Assembly: GCA_964492825.1 (NCBI GenBank) | Contig: CAZBLP010000002.1 | Span: forward strand, 13,761 to 77,760 | Direction: 5' to 3' | DNA from: CAZBLP01 sp964492825 | GTDB lineage: Bacteria; DYJV01 | Length of the DNA: 64,000 bases | In this document: in pieces, positions 34,978 to 43,823 of the stretch | Numbering within the stretch: position 1 is the stretch's first letter | Layout: every line of letters begins with the position of its first letter | Made by a program: the position numbers and the translations under genes | The notes under the pieces: generated by a model | The model's input: the letters and a program-made list of their open reading frames with translations, nothing else | The model's database searches: none | Told to the model about the DNA's origin: nothing

Positions 34978-35538
34978 ATGGGAAATATAGCCCTATTAAT
35001 AATTGATATGCAAAACGACTTTGCAGGACCTGGTTGTCATGCTAATAAAGTTATACCAAATGTAAAGAAATTGCTTGAATTTTTCAGAGCAAAAAAACTA
35101 TCAATCTTTCACATATACAGAGAATACAGGGCAGATGCCTCCGATATTGAACTTTTTAGACTTGACAGATTTGTGAATGAAAAAAAGATATGTGTCCCTG
35201 GTACATTTGGAGCGGAAATTGTTGAGGAATTAAAACCTCTTGAAAATGAATATAGAATTGTAAAAAACAGATTCAGTGCTTTTATGAATACAGAGCTTGA
35301 TTTTATTTTAAGAAGATTAAATATTAATCATATTGTAATATCCGGTACTCAATATCCTAATTGTATTAGGACAACTGCTTTTGACGGAGTGTGTTACGAT
35401 TATAAAGTTACTGTAGTTACTGATGCCACATCTGCGGAAACAGAAGAGATAAAGCAGGCAAATATCATAGATATGAAAAATATAGGAATTTCTTGTATAT
35501 CTCTTGAAGATATAATGAATAATCTTAAAGATTATTAA
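34978..35538 (+). CDS. Isochorismatase-family cysteine hydrolase
   Basis: A 186-residue hydrolase with a visible Asp-Lys-Cys triad: LLIIDMQNDF (Asp near 10), IVKNRFSAFMNT (Lys near 92) and ISGTQYPNCIRTTAFDG (Cys near 130). Relatives are nicotinamidases, N-carbamoylsarcosine amidases and isochorismatases, and the sequence does not decide among them. It has AAAAGGAG upstream and overlaps the convergent ttcA-like gene by 14 bases. Confidence 0.85.
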   Translation: MGNIALLIIDMQNDFAGPGCHANKVIPNVKKLLEFFRAKKLSIFHIYREYRADASDIELFRLDRFVNEKKICVPGTFGAEIVEELKPLENEYRIVKNRFSAFMNTELDFILRRLNINHIVISGTQYPNCIRTTAFDGVCYDYKVTVVTDATSAETEEIKQANIIDMKNIGISCISLEDIMNNLKDY

Positions 35539-36271
35539 CAGGAAGGTATTCAAGATTAACATTTCTTACTGAATTTGCAATATTTTTTTTAACTTTTTTA
35601 TTTTCTTTATAAAGAGAATTAATAAAATTTTTTATTATTTCCCTGTTTTTACTTTTGCCTCTGTATGTGCATTTTTTTTCTATAATCGGTAATTCATTGA
35701 TTTTTACATACTTTAATATCTGCTCTTCTGTTAAATATATTAATGGCCTTATAATATTCAAACCTCCTTTAAAAAGAGATTGCTTGGGAAGCATTGTGCT
35801 AATATTACCGCTGAAAATTATATTTAAGAGCAGGGTTTCATTCATATCATCCATATTATGTCCAAGAGCAAGTTTGTTGCATTTAAGCTGGTATGCAAGG
35901 TCAAAAAAGATTTTTCTTCTTATTTTGGAACATACAAAACAGGGGTTTTCTTTGCTTTTTTCAGATATTACAAATTCTTTAATATTAACTGTTTTTATAA
36001 TAACATTACAGTTGTAGTAATCTTTAAAAAATTTTTCTACCTCTCTTAAGGTTTCGGAAAATTCACCATTATATACAAATACTGGTATAAGTTCGTAATC
36101 TATAGGCACAAAACTTTTTCTTTTAAACAAAGTGTCAAAAAGAGCGAGACTGTCCTTGCCTCCTGAAAATCCTACAAGAATCCTATCGTTGTTTTTGAGC
36201 ATTTTAAAATCATTAATTGCTTTGCCAACAGTGGCTCTGAAATTTTTTAAAAAATAATTTTCTTTACTCAT
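35525..36271 (-). CDS. TtcA-like PP-loop tRNA thiolation protein
   Basis: A 248-residue ATP-pyrophosphatase of the TtcA/TtuA group, which adds sulfur to a tRNA base. It has the PP-loop LVGFSGGKDSLALFDTL near 32-48, the CFVCSKIRR CxxC pair near 110 (cluster ligands), LALGHNMDDMNETLLLNIIF, and a further cysteine in KKCTYRG near 205 that completes three ligands for a [4Fe-4S] cluster. TtcA makes 2-thiocytidine at position 32. The gene overlaps the upstream pterin-binding gene by 8 bases. Confidence 0.85.
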   Translation of the reverse strand: MSKENYFLKNFRATVGKAINDFKMLKNNDRILVGFSGGKDSLALFDTLFKRKSFVPIDYELIPVFVYNGEFSETLREVEKFFKDYYNCNVIIKTVNIKEFVISEKSKENPCFVCSKIRRKIFFDLAYQLKCNKLALGHNMDDMNETLLLNIIFSGNISTMLPKQSLFKGGLNIIRPLIYLTEEQILKYVKINELPIIEKKCTYRGKSKNREIIKNFINSLYKENKKVKKNIANSVRNVNLEYLPVNNL

Positions 36272-37052
36272 TGAATATAGATGGAGAGAATATAAGGCTA
36301 TCTTCCATTGTTTTTATAAAATTTAAACAATTTTGAATATTAACATCGAAAATATTAACCAGACTGAAATCTATCCCTTTTGAATATGCCATTGATAAAT
36401 ATAAAGCATCAAGTTTTTTAATGCTTCTGTTTTTACCTGTTGAACCAGTAGTGAGATTTGAAAATCCCATTATAGTCCTGATTTCAGGTGAAATAGCATC
36501 TTTTACAATTGTTAGAAAATCAAGATTATTTTGGTTATATTTCCCGCCATTTTCCCAGCCTAACGGTGCTACTATGGGATCGAGAATTATTTTATCAAAA
36601 CTTAGACCATTTTCTAAGAATATATTTACAATATCTGTGGCTAAGATTATTTTATCATCAATTGTTAATGGGATATGATTATCCATTACAAGAGCAATAA
36701 CATCCAAATTATTTTCAACAGCAATGGGTAAAATTTTATCAAATTTTTTACTGTCCATGGAAAATGAATTTAATATAGGCTCTGTTTTGCAATATTTTAA
36801 ACATTCAAGTATGGATTCCCTATTTACAGTATCAATAACTACTTTAAAATCATTAACCTCATACATAGTCTTAAATATAAACTTTACTATTTCAGATATC
36901 TCTTTTTTTATCTGTCCCAAATTAATATCAATATAATCAGAAAACAGCTGACATTTTTCAAAAAAATCATAGAAAAAACTTTTATTTTTTGTTTTGATAT
37001 TTTGAAAAATAATTGGATTTGATAAAGTTAAATTATCTGTTACAACAAGCAT
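36264..37052 (-). CDS. Pterin-binding (dihydropteroate synthase-like) methyltransferase domain protein
   Basis: A 262-residue TIM barrel of the pterin-binding family. DYIDINLG near 40, VVIDTVNRESILECLKYCKTEPILNSFS near 70-100 and IILDPIVAPLG near 155, followed by IMGFSNLTTGSTGKNRSIKK, match methyltetrahydrofolate:corrinoid methyltransferases (AcsE, MetH domain) more than true dihydropteroate synthase. A corrinoid protein partner is not in the window. It overlaps ttcA by 8 bases, so the two are cotranscribed. Confidence 0.75.
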   Translation of the reverse strand: MLVVTDNLTLSNPIIFQNIKTKNKSFFYDFFEKCQLFSDYIDINLGQIKKEISEIVKFIFKTMYEVNDFKVVIDTVNRESILECLKYCKTEPILNSFSMDSKKFDKILPIAVENNLDVIALVMDNHIPLTIDDKIILATDIVNIFLENGLSFDKIILDPIVAPLGWENGGKYNQNNLDFLTIVKDAISPEIRTIMGFSNLTTGSTGKNRSIKKLDALYLSMAYSKGIDFSLVNIFDVNIQNCLNFIKTMEDSLIFSPSIFNE

Positions 37053-37144
37053 ACTTGAACCTTTTGGGAATAAATATTTATAAAATTTCTGTTTCCAGTT
37101 GAAAGCTATATAAGGTTTTTGAATGTTCTATAAGTAAAAAAAAA

Positions 37145-37170
37145 GCAAAAGGTGTATTACCACCTTTTGC
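37145..37170 (-). terminator. Terminator of the pil-aroK-slyD operon
   Basis: GCAAAAGGTG and CACCTTTTGC form a 10-base stem with a six-base loop. On the minus strand it is followed by a run of nine T, 28 bases after the slyD stop. Confidence 0.88.
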
Positions 37171-37198
37171 CTAAAACACAGGTTTTATAATAAAATTA

Positions 37199-37702
37199 TT
37201 AACAGCCTGAACATCCGCTACAATCGGTAGGGCTACATGATGTAGCAAAGCCTAAAAGCTGAGCAATTTCCTTTTCATCTGCTGCTGAGACATCAGTAAT
37301 TTTTACTTCAAATTTTAATGTTTTTCCTGCTAAAGGATGATTAAAATCAGCTGTTACTTCTCCGTTTTCAACTGCTGTTATCATAAACTGCATAGGTCTT
37401 CCTTCATTATCAGTCACTTCATATACCTGGCCAAGATCTAAATTACTTCCTTCAGGAAATCTGTCAACAGGAATTCTTTGAATAAGGTCTTCCCTCTTTT
37501 CGCCATATCCTTCGGTAGGTGCTACTTCAAAAGATTTTTCTTCATTTACACTCATTCCTTCCAAATTTTTCTCTACACCTGGAATAACCTGTGAATAACC
37601 ATAGATAAAAGTAAAAGGCATATCTTTACTTTCATCCACCAAATTGCCATCTACAAACAATTTGTAATCAAATGCAACTTTCATGTTTTTACTAACTTTC
37701 AT
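37199..37702 (-). CDS. slyD: FKBP-type peptidyl-prolyl isomerase, SlyD-like with Cys-rich tail
   Basis: A 167-residue SlyD-type chaperone/isomerase: FKBP domain halves (FDYKLFVDGNLVDES near 10-25 and GVEKNLEGMSVNEEKSFEVAPTEGYGEK near 40-70) surround an insert-in-flap domain (about 70-130) with ADFNHPLAGKTLKFEVKI. The tail, TSCSPTDCSGCSGC, has five cysteines where E. coli SlyD has a His/Cys metal tail, so nickel or iron handling is plausible. The ATG overlaps the end of aroK (ATGA) after AAGGAG. Confidence 0.9.
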   Translation of the reverse strand: MKVSKNMKVAFDYKLFVDGNLVDESKDMPFTFIYGYSQVIPGVEKNLEGMSVNEEKSFEVAPTEGYGEKREDLIQRIPVDRFPEGSNLDLGQVYEVTDNEGRPMQFMITAVENGEVTADFNHPLAGKTLKFEVKITDVSAADEKEIAQLLGFATSCSPTDCSGCSGC

Positions 37703-38219
37703 TCTTTCTCCTTAAATTTTATTCTTAGCAATATTTCATCTGCTACATCTTCAATGCTTTTAAAGTCACATGAGATGACAATGTTTGCTATTGAATTATA
37801 GCAGGAATGCCTCTTTTCAAAAAGACCGGATTTTAGTCTGAGAGGCCTGTTTATATCATTAAAAATTCTTTTAATCAATACATTTTTTGAATTTTTTAAA
37901 TAAATTATTATACCTAATTTTTTTAAATAAGATTTTTCTTTTAAATAAAAGGGTAATCCTCCTCCTGTTGATATTACATTATTTGTAATTTTTTTTTTAT
38001 AAGTTGTTCTGCTAATGTTTTTTCAAGGATTCTGAAATAATTCTCACCGTAAACTCTAAAAATTTCAGAAATAGAAATATTTAAGTTATGTTCAATATAA
38101 GTATCAGTATCAAAAAACTCGTAATTTAATTTTGAAGCTAAACATTTACCAACAGAACTCTTGCCAGAGCCCATATATCCAATTAAAACAATATTTCTTT
38201 GGTTTGAAAAATTATACAT
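37699..38219 (-). CDS. aroK: Shikimate kinase, reading frame broken at an A10 tract
   Basis: Phosphorylates shikimate in aromatic amino-acid synthesis. Frame 1 (from 38219) reads NIVLIGYMGSGKSSVGKCLA, with Walker A GYMGSGKSS and FDTDTYIE, and stops at residue 81. Across a run of ten A (37989-37998 as T on the plus strand) a second frame continues NNVISTGGGLPFYLK.. (the GGG substrate loop), NDINRPLRL.. (lid/arginine) and ends at 37699, overlapping slyD. One added A (or two removed) restores a full ~173-residue enzyme with no other damage. Sequencing error, transcriptional slippage or a fresh mutation are all possible. It follows pilQ by 21 bases. Confidence 0.85.
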
Positions 38220-38240
38220 TTTTGATTTTTAAGTTTGAAC

Positions 38241-39896
38241 CTATTTTAGTTCTTTTAAATATTTGTAGAAAACATAACCTTTTATACCTTTGAAATCAAT
38301 ATAATACCATGGTCTGTCTTTTCGCTGGAGTATTTTAACAATTCTACCTTTTTTTAGAATAGAGAGTACTTTTGAACTGAGAAGAGGTTTTTGCCTGACT
38401 TTTAAATTTTTTACAACCTTAGCTTTATTTAAATTATCGCCTGACTTAACAGGATGTTTTTCATTTGCTTTTTTTTCTTCTTGAAATTTTTTTACAATTT
38501 TTTCTTGCTCAAAATTTACCAAACTTCTTTCAACAACATGTGGAGTAATAAATATGAGAAGTTCGCCTTTTATATTTGATTTTATATTATTTTTAAATAA
38601 AAAACCCACTATTGGCAAGTCAGAAAAAAATGGAACAGAGTCTTGACCTTTAGTCTCAGCATTTGATATTATGCCGCCTATTACAGCAGTTTCTCCGTTT
38701 TTTAAAAGGAGTTTGGTTTTAACTTCCTGAGTATTAATTGCGGGACCGTCAGTGGTTTGCTGGCCTATTGAATCTTTTGAAAGACTGAGATCAAGAAGTA
38801 CCATTTTGTTAGGAGTAATATGAGGTGTTACCTCTAATTTTAATTTAGCATCTTTAAATTCTGTTTTTGTGCCTTGATCACTAACTGTTTTGTAAGGAAT
38901 TTCTTGACCTTGCTCAATAACAGCTTTTTCATTGTCAAGTGCTATTACTTTAGGCGATGAAATTTCTTTAGCCATGTTTTTTGATTTTAAAGCAGTTAAT
39001 TTAACAGATAAATTATAGTAACCCCATTTGCCGAAAATTAACCCCAGCCCACCAACAGGAGACTGAACTGTTGGGGCATTAACAACATAATTACCTGGGA
39101 TTGAGACAGCTGTATAATTTGTTGTTTTTTGGCTGGTCCCTGGAGGTTGAATGCTTGTTGTTGGATTGGTTATATCGGTGCTTCCAGTAGAGCCTCCTGT
39201 AATACCATAAAAGAAATCTTTGGATGTTATTCTCTGAACAAAAGAGCCACCCCATTGTATACCAAGTTCTTTGGAAGCAGTGTTTTTAATAACTATAATT
39301 TTGGCTTCTATTATAACTTGAGGTGTAGGCTTGTCGAGGATTTTAATGACTTTTTCGATTTCTTTCATATTTTTTTCAATATCAGTTATAATAAAAGAAT
39401 TTGTCCTTGTATCTGAAATCAATTTTCCTCTGCTGGAAAGAAGAGAACTAATATTGCTGTTGATATCTGATACTTTTGCAAAGTTAACGTTAATTATTTT
39501 AGTGTATAATGGTGCTAATTCTTTTTTTCTTTCCTTTTCTTTAATCTTTTCAAGCTCTTTCCTTTTCTTTTCATCCTGTTTTTTTTGGATATATTCTTTG
39601 CTTACAATCCTAACAACATTGCCGTCTTCTATTTTTTCAAGATTTTTCATGTTTAAGATAATTTTAAGTGCTTGATCCCATGGAACGTTTTTAAGTCTTA
39701 TTGTTATTGTGCCTTTAACATCTTCGTCAATTAAAAAATTTTTGTTCTCATATTCTGCAAATAACATTAAAACATTTTTAAGATCAGCATCTTTAAAAAC
39801 AAGGCTGACTTTTTCTCCTTTGTAATTGCCAGAATAAGCAAGAGTAGTGTATGATAACAGAAAAATCATTAAGATTTTTAAAATTAGTTTAAACAT
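38241..39896 (-). CDS. pilQ: Type IV pilus secretin with C-terminal SH3-like domain
   Basis: A 551-residue outer-membrane secretin that forms the pilus exit pore. It has a signal peptide (FKLILKILMIFLLSYTTLAYS), a secretin/TonB short N-terminal domain (VSLVFKDADLKNVLMLFAEYENKNFLIDEDVKGTITIRLKNVPWDQALKIIL), an N1 domain and the secretin core with ALDNEKAVIEQGQEIPY, VTPHI, LLKNGETAVIGGII and DLPIVGFLFKNN. After the core, residues about 490-551 (KVVKNLKVRQKPLLSSKVLSIL..) form a bacterial SH3 domain, an addition not usual in PilQ. It is the fifth gene of pilMNOPQ. Confidence 0.92.
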   Translation of the reverse strand: MFKLILKILMIFLLSYTTLAYSGNYKGEKVSLVFKDADLKNVLMLFAEYENKNFLIDEDVKGTITIRLKNVPWDQALKIILNMKNLEKIEDGNVVRIVSKEYIQKKQDEKKRKELEKIKEKERKKELAPLYTKIINVNFAKVSDINSNISSLLSSRGKLISDTRTNSFIITDIEKNMKEIEKVIKILDKPTPQVIIEAKIIVIKNTASKELGIQWGGSFVQRITSKDFFYGITGGSTGSTDITNPTTSIQPPGTSQKTTNYTAVSIPGNYVVNAPTVQSPVGGLGLIFGKWGYYNLSVKLTALKSKNMAKEISSPKVIALDNEKAVIEQGQEIPYKTVSDQGTKTEFKDAKLKLEVTPHITPNKMVLLDLSLSKDSIGQQTTDGPAINTQEVKTKLLLKNGETAVIGGIISNAETKGQDSVPFFSDLPIVGFLFKNNIKSNIKGELLIFITPHVVERSLVNFEQEKIVKKFQEEKKANEKHPVKSGDNLNKAKVVKNLKVRQKPLLSSKVLSILKKGRIVKILQRKDRPWYYIDFKGIKGYVFYKYLKELK

Positions 39897-39899
39897 TAG

Positions 39900-40454
39900 T
39901 TATTCTCCTTCATTGTCTAATGTTAATTCTTTTGTAACTATTTTTACTTCATTTAATAAGCCTCTTTTCTTTTTTTCCAACTTTACAATATTATTTTCAA
40001 TAGAAACAACTTTATAATGCTCTTTGCCAATATAATCTCCAATTGTGAAAAACAGTCCAAGGTTGTCGCTTGTTTCTACCATTGCTAATGGTGATTTTCC
40101 CAATGCTGTTAAAATAGCTTTTAGTTTATATTGTGCTAAACTATACATTGTAAGGGGTGTTTCAGGAATATCATCTCCTATATTTTCTTCCATTTTAACC
40201 TTCATGAAAAAAGGTTTAAATGGATCCCTTTCTGTTGATACAGAATAAATAAATTTATGTAGTTTTTTATTTTCTTTAGTTATTTTTGTTAAAGATTTAT
40301 TTTTATTAAGCCTTTTTTTTAAAATTTTTTTTGGTTTTATTATTTTTTTTGTTTTTGTTTTTTCCTGCCCGCAAGCAATTAGAAATACTGACAGCAAGAT
40401 AAAAGTAATTATTTTAAAAAACAATTTATTTTTTTCTTTTCTTTTTTTTGGCAT
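39900..40454 (-). CDS. pilP: Type IV pilus alignment lipoprotein
   Basis: A 184-residue PilP that links PilNO to the PilQ secretin. Lys-rich start (MPKKRKEKNKLFFK), lipobox LLSVFLIACG, then a very Lys-rich linker (about 32-65) and a C-terminal HR domain with DPFKPFF, LTMYSLAQYKLKAILTALGKSPLAMVET and YIGKEHYKVVSIENNIVKLEKK. Its start lies 29 bases inside pilO, with AAGGA upstream. It is separated from pilQ by 3 bases. Confidence 0.88.
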   Translation of the reverse strand: MPKKRKEKNKLFFKIITFILLSVFLIACGQEKTKTKKIIKPKKILKKRLNKNKSLTKITKENKKLHKFIYSVSTERDPFKPFFMKVKMEENIGDDIPETPLTMYSLAQYKLKAILTALGKSPLAMVETSDNLGLFFTIGDYIGKEHYKVVSIENNIVKLEKKKRGLLNEVKIVTKELTLDNEGE

Positions 40455-41025
40455 TTAATTTTTCCTTAAGAAAAATATATGTTTCTAATTCTCCATTAAA
40501 AGTTAAAATATTATTTCTTCCAGGTACAAGAGTAAGAGATTTTACTTTTACAATTCTTTGTAAATTAGATATTTCCCATAAAAACTTGGCAATGTCATGA
40601 TAACTGCCAATCAATCTTAATGAAATAGGTATTTGGCCAAAAAATTCTTTTTTAGTAACTTTGCCTGGTCTAAAATTTAGAAAATCGAGATTGTATTTTT
40701 TTCCTATTTCGCTGATATTAAATAGTAATGTTGGAATTTCTTTGGAATCAGGAAGTTTTTTTAAAGCTATATTAAAGTTTTTTTCTAATTGTTTTAACTC
40801 TGCCTGAAAAGTTTTTAACTTTTTTTTCACTCTTATAATTGCTAAAGTTTGCTTTTTTAGCTTTGCCAATTTATAGGTTTTCTTTTCAATAGTCTCAAAT
40901 TGTGATGTAATAACAGTAAAATACAATGCACTTGCAATTAAGACCCATATTAGAGAGTAAATTAATATTTTTACAAAAATAGGTAAAGAAAAATATTTTT
41001 CCAAAATTGTTTGTAAATTCATCAT
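40426..41025 (-). CDS. pilO: Type IV pilus inner-membrane protein
   Basis: A 199-residue PilO: one membrane helix (ILIYSLIWVLIASALYFTVI), a coiled coil (about 45-85) and a ferredoxin-like C-terminal domain with LDFLNFRPGK..FFGQIPISLRLIGSYHDIAKFLWEISNLQRIVKVKSLTL. It pairs with PilN to form the inner-membrane platform. It overlaps pilN by 4 bases and pilP by 29. Confidence 0.9.
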   Translation of the reverse strand: MMNLQTILEKYFSLPIFVKILIYSLIWVLIASALYFTVITSQFETIEKKTYKLAKLKKQTLAIIRVKKKLKTFQAELKQLEKNFNIALKKLPDSKEIPTLLFNISEIGKKYNLDFLNFRPGKVTKKEFFGQIPISLRLIGSYHDIAKFLWEISNLQRIVKVKSLTLVPGRNNILTFNGELETYIFLKEKLNAKKKKRKK

Positions 41026-41582
41026 AGTATATCTTTCAATTTAGTTTGGTTAATATTCATCTTTAATGAAAAATATTTAAATTTATAGCCTGAATAACTA
41101 ACTTGACTTACCTGTATTAATTCAACTCTGGAAAATGAGCCGGTTTTCTTCAGATTTTTAATAAAGCTTACAATTGTAGGTTCATCAATTGCAACGCCTT
41201 TTAATGATATCTTAAAATTGTCTTCTTTTAATGACCTAAGCCAGACTTTTTCAGGAATATTTTCAGCTAAAATTGACATTAAATATGGTGGTAATAATTT
41301 GAAGTTTTCTAGTTCTTTTATAATTTTAAATTTTGTCTTAAATAATTTCTTTTTAGCCTGAAATGTTTTAAGTTGTATTCTTAAAGATTTAAGTTCTTTA
41401 AGTTTTTTTTTGTTATATGTGATTTCTCTATCAATTTTGGAAATTTTGTTTTTATTTATAAAATAAATCCCTGAAAAGGTTGCAACAATAAGGCAAAAGA
41501 TTACAACATTCCACATAATAGTCAGATTTATTTCATATTTCCTCTTAATTTTTTCAATTGGTAATAAATTGATTTTAATCAT
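41022..41582 (-). CDS. pilN: Type IV pilus inner-membrane protein
   Basis: A 186-residue PilN starting MIKINLLPIEK, the INLLP motif that docks into PilM. It is followed by one membrane helix (about 22-42), a coiled coil, and a C-terminal domain with WLRSLKEDNFKISLKGVAIDEPTIVSFIKNLKKTGSFSRVELIQV. It overlaps pilM and pilO by 4 bases each. Confidence 0.93.
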   Translation of the reverse strand: MIKINLLPIEKIKRKYEINLTIMWNVVIFCLIVATFSGIYFINKNKISKIDREITYNKKKLKELKSLRIQLKTFQAKKKLFKTKFKIIKELENFKLLPPYLMSILAENIPEKVWLRSLKEDNFKISLKGVAIDEPTIVSFIKNLKKTGSFSRVELIQVSQVSYSGYKFKYFSLKMNINQTKLKDIL

Positions 41583-42631
41583 ATATCCAATCCTCTCAAA
41601 GCTAAGCCTGATGCCACAGCGTATTGAGGTTTAATATAATCAATATAATCTCTATCAAAAAGATTTTCATCTATATTTATTTTTTTAAACGGATCAAGGT
41701 AATTTATTTCAGTATTCGGATATCTTGATTTTAAAAATTCCTTAACATAACTGTCAAGAGCTTCTCCGCCTGATAAAAAAATCTTATCAATTTTATCTTC
41801 ATTGCTAGATGACAAAAATAGATCCAATCCTTTGGTAATATTGGAAGTTACGTTTTTATTAATAGTTGAAACAAAATTTTGAATATGATGATTGGAGCTC
41901 TTTTCTATCTTCATTTTTTCAACTTCAGCATAAGAAATATTTAGAGTGTTTTGTATTCTTTCATAAGGTAAGAAATTTCCCAAAATAGTGTCTCTATAGA
42001 AAATACTTTGAAAATTTTTTAAAATTAAAATATTTAAAAGATTTGCTCCTATATCAATAAGAGCTATTATTTCGGAAGCATCAATATCTTCATTATAATT
42101 GTATTCAAATATATTTTGTATTGCAAAAAAATCAATATCAGCTATTTCCGGCTTTAAGCCTGATTCTATTAATATGCTAATATAATCATCTAAGACTTCC
42201 TCTTTAACTGCTATTAATAATATGTCATTTACTTCAGAGCCATTTTCTTTATCAAATACATGAAATGCCATTTTTATCTCATTAATATTATAAGGAATAT
42301 GATTGGGAGCTTCTAATTCAACAGCTCTTTTAATATCATTGTATGTTTCTCCTTTTACCTGAATCCGTTTAATTATAGTGTCATTACCTGGAATTGATAC
42401 AGCGGCATTATTATTTTTAATTTTATAATATGAAATTAGAGTTTTGATTCGTTCAATGATTTCGTTTGTGTTGATAAGCATTTCATCAACAATGGTTTCA
42501 AAGGAAAAACAAGAATGACCAATATTAGACAAAGATATAGTGTTATTAAAAAAGGAAAATTCTACAAACTTTACTGCATATTTTCCTATATCCAATCCAA
42601 TAATTTTTTTAGGTTTTTTCAATAATCCCAT
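41579..42631 (-). CDS. pilM: Type IV pilus ATPase-fold protein
   Basis: A 350-residue actin-like PilM that binds the PilN tail in the cytoplasm. IIGLDIGKYAVKFVEF at the N-terminus, NNAAVSIPGNDTIIKRI, ALIDIGANLLNILIL (phosphate 2 region) and KIFLSGGEALDSYVKEFL (adenosine region) are the actin-fold motifs. It is the first gene of pilMNOPQ. AGGA lies about 8 bases upstream of the ATG. Confidence 0.94.
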   Translation of the reverse strand: MGLLKKPKKIIGLDIGKYAVKFVEFSFFNNTISLSNIGHSCFSFETIVDEMLINTNEIIERIKTLISYYKIKNNNAAVSIPGNDTIIKRIQVKGETYNDIKRAVELEAPNHIPYNINEIKMAFHVFDKENGSEVNDILLIAVKEEVLDDYISILIESGLKPEIADIDFFAIQNIFEYNYNEDIDASEIIALIDIGANLLNILILKNFQSIFYRDTILGNFLPYERIQNTLNISYAEVEKMKIEKSSNHHIQNFVSTINKNVTSNITKGLDLFLSSSNEDKIDKIFLSGGEALDSYVKEFLKSRYPNTEINYLDPFKKINIDENLFDRDYIDYIKPQYAVASGLALRGLDI

Positions 42632-42711
42632 ATGTTCATTCCTATAAACATTGTTTTATTTAAATTTATTTTATGATTTTGTCAAGTGTTCTTTAAAAAA
42701 AAATTAATAAT

Positions 42712-43680
42712 TTATAATACCTTTGCAATATCTTTAGCAAAATATGTTAAAATAATATCAGCTCCTGCTCTTTTTATTGACAGCAAAGTTTCAAACATTA
42801 CACTTTTTTCATCAATCCATCCTAATCTACCAGCAGCTTTTATCATGGAATATTCACCACTTACGTTGTATGCTGCAACAGGCCTGTTAAAATTCTCTTT
42901 AACTTTGCAAATTATGTCAAGATAAGATAATGCTGGTTTCACCATAACAATATCAGCTCCTTCGTCAATGTCTAACTCCACCTCCCTTAATGCTTCCTGA
43001 GTATTTGCTATATCCATCTGATAAGATTTCCTATCTCCAAATTGTGGCGGAGATTCAGCTGCGTCTCTAAAAGGTCCGTAATATGATGAAGAGTATTTTG
43101 CAGAATATGCCATTATAGGAATATCGGAAAACCCGTTCCCATCTAAGACCTCCCTGATTACTCCTATTCGACCATCCATCATATCAGAAGGTGCAACCAT
43201 GTCAGCTCCGGCTTCTACATGTGTTAATGCTTCTTTTGCCAAAAGCTCCAATGTTTCATCATTTAAAATTATTCCATCCTTAACAATGCCGCAATGTCCA
43301 TGTGAAGTATATTCACATAAACATACATCAGTAATAATAATAATATCTTCAAATCTTTTTTTTATTTCTCTAATTGCACGCTGAATGATACCATTTTCCG
43401 CATAAGCTTCTGTAGCAAGCTCATCTTTTATCTCAGGAATTCCAAAAAGAATGAAAGATTTTATTCCTAAGCTAACAGAATCTTCAATTTCTTTTAAGAC
43501 ATTGTCTATTGAAAACTGATAAATTCCAGGCATAGATTTTACTTCGTTCTTAATATTTTCACCAGGACAAATAAACAAAGGATAGATAAAATCCTCTTTT
43601 CTAAGAAATGTTTCTCTTATCATTGCCCTAAAGTTCTCGGTTTTTCTAAGTCTTCTCGGTCTGAAAATAGGATAATACAT
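42712..43680 (-). CDS. hemB: Delta-aminolevulinic acid dehydratase
   Basis: Condenses two 5-aminolevulinate molecules to porphobilinogen for haem, consistent with the multihaem cytochrome nearby. 322 residues. Zinc cysteines in DVCLCEYTSHGHCG near 117-130. The two catalytic lysines lie in MAYSAKYSSSYYGPFRDAA near 195 and IVMVKPALSYLD near 250. It starts after GGAGG. It is separated from pilM by about 80 bases with no terminator seen. Confidence 0.97.
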   Translation of the reverse strand: MYYPIFRPRRLRKTENFRAMIRETFLRKEDFIYPLFICPGENIKNEVKSMPGIYQFSIDNVLKEIEDSVSLGIKSFILFGIPEIKDELATEAYAENGIIQRAIREIKKRFEDIIIITDVCLCEYTSHGHCGIVKDGIILNDETLELLAKEALTHVEAGADMVAPSDMMDGRIGVIREVLDGNGFSDIPIMAYSAKYSSSYYGPFRDAAESPPQFGDRKSYQMDIANTQEALREVELDIDEGADIVMVKPALSYLDIICKVKENFNRPVAAYNVSGEYSMIKAAGRLGWIDEKSVMFETLLSIKRAGADIILTYFAKDIAKVL

Positions 43681-43823
43681 AATTTCCTCCTGCTAAGATT
43701 ATTATTTTTTAATTAAACCATTTTTCTAAAAAAAACAAGTAAATCAAGTAAAACCGCATTGATTTTTAAAATTTGATGAGATAGAATAAATTTTGGGTTA
43801 ACAATCTCTAAAATTCAATGTAA

